Source: Chitinophaga sp. XS-30 (lineage in GTDB: Bacteria > Bacteroidota > Bacteroidia > Chitinophagales > Chitinophagaceae). Taken from it: a stretch of DNA of 64,000 bases. Shown here in pieces: positions 62,304 through 64,000 of the stretch (within the stretch, counting starts at the first letter, position 1; each line of letters starts with the position of its first letter). The notes below the pieces were generated by a model. That model had not been told where the DNA came from and ran no database searches. It worked only from the letters and a program-made list of their open reading frames with translations. The position numbers and the translations under genes are program-made. The stretch covers positions 4,648,032-4,712,031 of the forward strand of contig NZ_CP043006.1 of NCBI RefSeq assembly GCF_008086345.1. Direction: 5' to 3'.

Positions 62304-62765
62304 ATGAAAACCAGATTTACCAGGCCCGGCCTGCTATTTATCCTCCTTACCATGCTGGCTATAGCCTGCAAAAAGAATGACGACACCCCCACCCTGCGGC
62401 AAAAAAACCTGAAACTGATCATGAACAAGAACTGGGTGCCCGTTTTTTACGGCTACGACTTTAACGACGATGGTGTTTTTGACAGGGATATCATGGCCGG
62501 GGAGAACGCTCTTGCTGACTGCCAGATGGATGACCATTACGTGTTCATGACAGACAGCACTTTTGATATTCTTCCCAACCAGGTCACCAACGGCTGCGGA
62601 ACCGGCGGCGGCCCCTTTTCCTGGGGACTGGGCGCCAACGGGATAGATTTCGACTATCCTCCATACGCCGGGGAGGTAGTTACGCTCACCGATTCCACTT
62701 TCCAGTTTTATATCCTGAATGAGGAGTCGGAAAAGCTGTATTTCGAATTTGAACGCTTCGAATAG
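62304..62765 (+). CDS. Hypothetical lipoprotein
   Basis: This 153-residue protein has a lipoprotein signal (PGLLFILLTMLAIACKKND). The mature part is acidic, with an EF-hand-like acidic stretch (YDFNDDGVFDRDI), a Cys pair and a Gly-rich middle (NGCGTGGGPFSWG). It resembles other small Bacteroidota lipoproteins that fold as lipocalin-like beta sheets, but no family is recognised. ATG 62304 is preferred because it gives the signal peptide; codon use is that of the core genome, so it marks the return from the island. Confidence 0.75.
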   Translation: MKTRFTRPGLLFILLTMLAIACKKNDDTPTLRQKNLKLIMNKNWVPVFYGYDFNDDGVFDRDIMAGENALADCQMDDHYVFMTDSTFDILPNQVTNGCGTGGGPFSWGLGANGIDFDYPPYAGEVVTLTDSTFQFYILNEESEKLYFEFERFE

Positions 62766-62857
62766 ATAGAAAGTATTGATATCGCCGGGCATCCGGCCCG
62801 GCGATTATCCTTCAACATAAAAATCAATCCGTCACCAGGTCAGATTCCCTGCCACCC

Positions 62858-63009
62858 TCAATTATCACAAAACTCCTGCGCCTCATAATCATCCCCTTCA
62901 AACAAAATCACCGACACAATAACATGATCGCCCTGGTACTCCTTAAACAACACATTGGCGCGCAATCTATCTCAGGTAAATACTACAGTTTCTCATCAAT
63001 ATCCGCCAT
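62858..63009 (-). pseudogene. Decayed small gene
   Basis: From ATG 63009 a short frame (MADIDEKL) is broken by a stop and a frameshift, then continues as a coding-like stretch (RANVLFKEYQGDHVIVSVIL, FEGDDYEAQEFCDN) to a TGA at 62858. The total is not a multiple of three. No family is recognised. Confidence 0.4.
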
Positions 63010-63032
63010 CGGCGCGTTTTCCATAACAGACG

Positions 63033-63311
63033 TTATTCCATTGTCCCTGCCTGCGGGGTCTCGTACATTTCACTGGTACCGATCACCTGACCATTGGAAG
63101 CCTTGAGCGTGAAATAATGCTTGCCATTGGCAGAAACCTTCTTTTCGTATTTCCCTTCATCAGTGGAATTTGCTTTTACTGCAGCAACTCCATTGTGACA
63201 GTTTGCTTTGGCGGTATAGCCTTCGCTGACCAGGATAGTTTCGCCGTTATCCGCTTTTAGAACAAACTGGAATTCGCCATTACTGCGCGTAGAAATAATA
63301 AATTTTCCCAT
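63033..63311 (-). CDS. YegP/DUF1508 family protein
   Basis: This 92-residue protein consists of two DUF1508 repeats: GEFQFVLKADNGETILVSEG with YTAKANCHNGVAAVKANS, then KHYFTLKASNGQVIGTSEMY. It belongs to the YegP family, small beta proteins of unknown role. It stands alone; the next gene on the same strand upstream (63525-63785) is 213 bases away and that gap shows nothing recognisable. Confidence 0.88.
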   Translation of the reverse strand: MGKFIISTRSNGEFQFVLKADNGETILVSEGYTAKANCHNGVAAVKANSTDEGKYEKKVSANGKHYFTLKASNGQVIGTSEMYETPQAGTME

Positions 63312-63524
63312 AACAATGTTTTAGGGGTGAACAATAAAATATCAATCGATAATCCAAGAAGATCAATAATTTGTTGCCGAGGGTGAATGCCTCAGGTTGA
63401 TATGCATATAATTATTTTAAGAAAACTTGTATCAGGTCTTCGGTGTGCTTACGAGGTTCAAACATATTGCAATATAAAAATAACACAGCAACTGGCAATC
63501 GTTTTGACAAAAATATTTGGGGGC

Positions 63525-63785
63525 TTACGCGATGCGCTCCCCCACTTCATCTACCATATATTTTTCCACCACTGCCCTTTTTTCTACCCGCCAGGAGTTC
63601 TTTGTTCTTTTCACTACAAGGCGCCCGTTTTCTACATCTATCTCCACGATATCCCCTATGCAAAACCCCGCTTTCTCAAACCATTTGCCAGTTATCCGCA
63701 AAAAAGGAATGGCCGCAAGCCTGCCGTCCCGGTTTTCAACTTTACGTGAAATTGTGATAAGCCGTTTCGTTTTATTGTTTTCCAT
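63525..63785 (-). CDS. SymE-like toxin protein
   Basis: This 86-residue protein has the SymE-type AbrB-like fold: KRLITISRKVENR, then IPFLRITGKWFEKAGFCIGD and VEIDVENGRLVVK. SymE of E. coli is an SOS-induced toxin that acts on nucleic acid and is held down by an antisense RNA. No antisense RNA can be shown here. A promoter-like TACCTTTA with TTG 20 bases upstream precedes the gene, set inside a TTGTTTATT/AATAAACAA dyad, so transcriptional control is likely. Confidence 0.8.
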   Translation of the reverse strand: MENNKTKRLITISRKVENRDGRLAAIPFLRITGKWFEKAGFCIGDIVEIDVENGRLVVKRTKNSWRVEKRAVVEKYMVDEVGERIA

Positions 63786-63796
63786 AATGTACTTAT

Positions 63797-63835
63797 TTGT
63801 TTATTAAAGGTACATATTAATATATAAATAAACAA
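63797..63835 (-). promoter_or_regulatory. Promoter and dyad of the symE-like gene
   Basis: In the minus direction TTG (within 63827-63835) and TACCTTTA are 20 bases apart. Exact inverted 9-base repeats TTGTTTATT/AATAAACAA (63797-63805, 63827-63835) enclose the promoter and could be an operator. Confidence 0.55.
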
Positions 63836-63955
63836 GCCTTATTTGTTCACAAAATAAACTTTTAGGTCATTAAATATCAATTCAAATAACTCCATAAATC
63901 AGATATGTATAATTAAATATCCATAAATATGATTTTAGTAAAATGGCTTTTTGCT

Positions 63956-63963
63956 TACCTTTG
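63956..63963 (+). promoter_or_regulatory. Promoter-like TACCTTTG at the window end
   Basis: TACCTTTG matches TAnnTTTG exactly. An ATG follows at 63988 (MTFG...), so a plus-strand gene probably begins here and leaves the window; only four codons are visible and it cannot be identified. Confidence 0.5.
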
Positions 63964-64000
63964 GCTCAACCACAAATCACCAACAATATGACATTCGGAC

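Noticed and set aside
1..64000. CRISPR array
   Set aside because: No regularly spaced direct repeats and no Cas genes were seen.

Overview
The window looks like a chromosomal segment of a Bacteroidota bacterium, most likely a Chitinophaga-like member of the Chitinophagaceae. The grounds are promoter-like TAnnTTTG elements just upstream of several genes, a full nuo operon with a fused nuoCD gene, a fused aspartokinase-homoserine dehydrogenase, DUF3857/transglutaminase protein pairs, ECF sigma/anti-sigma pairs, ORF6N and DUF4172-Fic proteins, and many short lipoprotein signals. These are family-level inferences; no 16S rRNA gene is present.

Layout. Positions 1-2870 (minus) hold most of a tricorn-type S41 protease cut by the window edge. 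Two ferritin-like envelope proteins follow (3052-4605). A complete 14-subunit respiratory complex I operon runs right to left from nuoA (20157) to nuoN (4727); nuoC and nuoD are fused and a metallo-beta-lactamase-fold hydrolase gene sits between nuoB and nuoCD. Next come a CBS-domain protein, a GMC oxidoreductase with its small Tat/lipoprotein partner, a YafK-like L,D-transpeptidase coupled to a 62-residue membrane protein, an ORF6N protein with two matching palindromes, and a tyrosine/homogentisate catabolic cluster (hmgA, an aldo/keto reductase, hpd).

From 29124 the plus strand carries a thr promoter, a threonine-rich leader with a terminator hairpin, and thrABC, followed by a TPR lipoprotein and rpe. 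A response regulator and a multi-PAS histidine kinase lie on the minus strand, then purE, phoH, a DUF4878-like lipoprotein and ppa on the plus strand. The ppa region has two strongly structured intergenic elements. A C40 peptidase, two tandem sigma/anti-sigma pairs, a guanine-deaminase-like enzyme, clpB, a DUF937-OmpA protein, two DUF3857 proteins, queG and tRNA-Pro(CGG) follow.

Directly after the tRNA the sequence becomes visibly AT-rich and differs in codon use: this is a defence island (about 55400-62200). It holds a compact operon of an XRE regulator, HsdS, a RecF/ABC-type ATPase, an HNH endonuclease-like protein and HsdM. No HsdR is encoded in the window. The ATPase-HNH pair has the architecture of the Septu (PtuA/PtuB) defence pair and sits inside a type I methyltransferase operon, so methylation-based self-recognition may be linked to a non-HsdR effector. 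The island ends in decayed sequence that includes a recognisable Fic-family pseudogene with its operator-like repeats. The right end carries a lipoprotein, a decayed small gene, a YegP/DUF1508 protein, a SymE-like toxin and the promoter of a gene that leaves the window.
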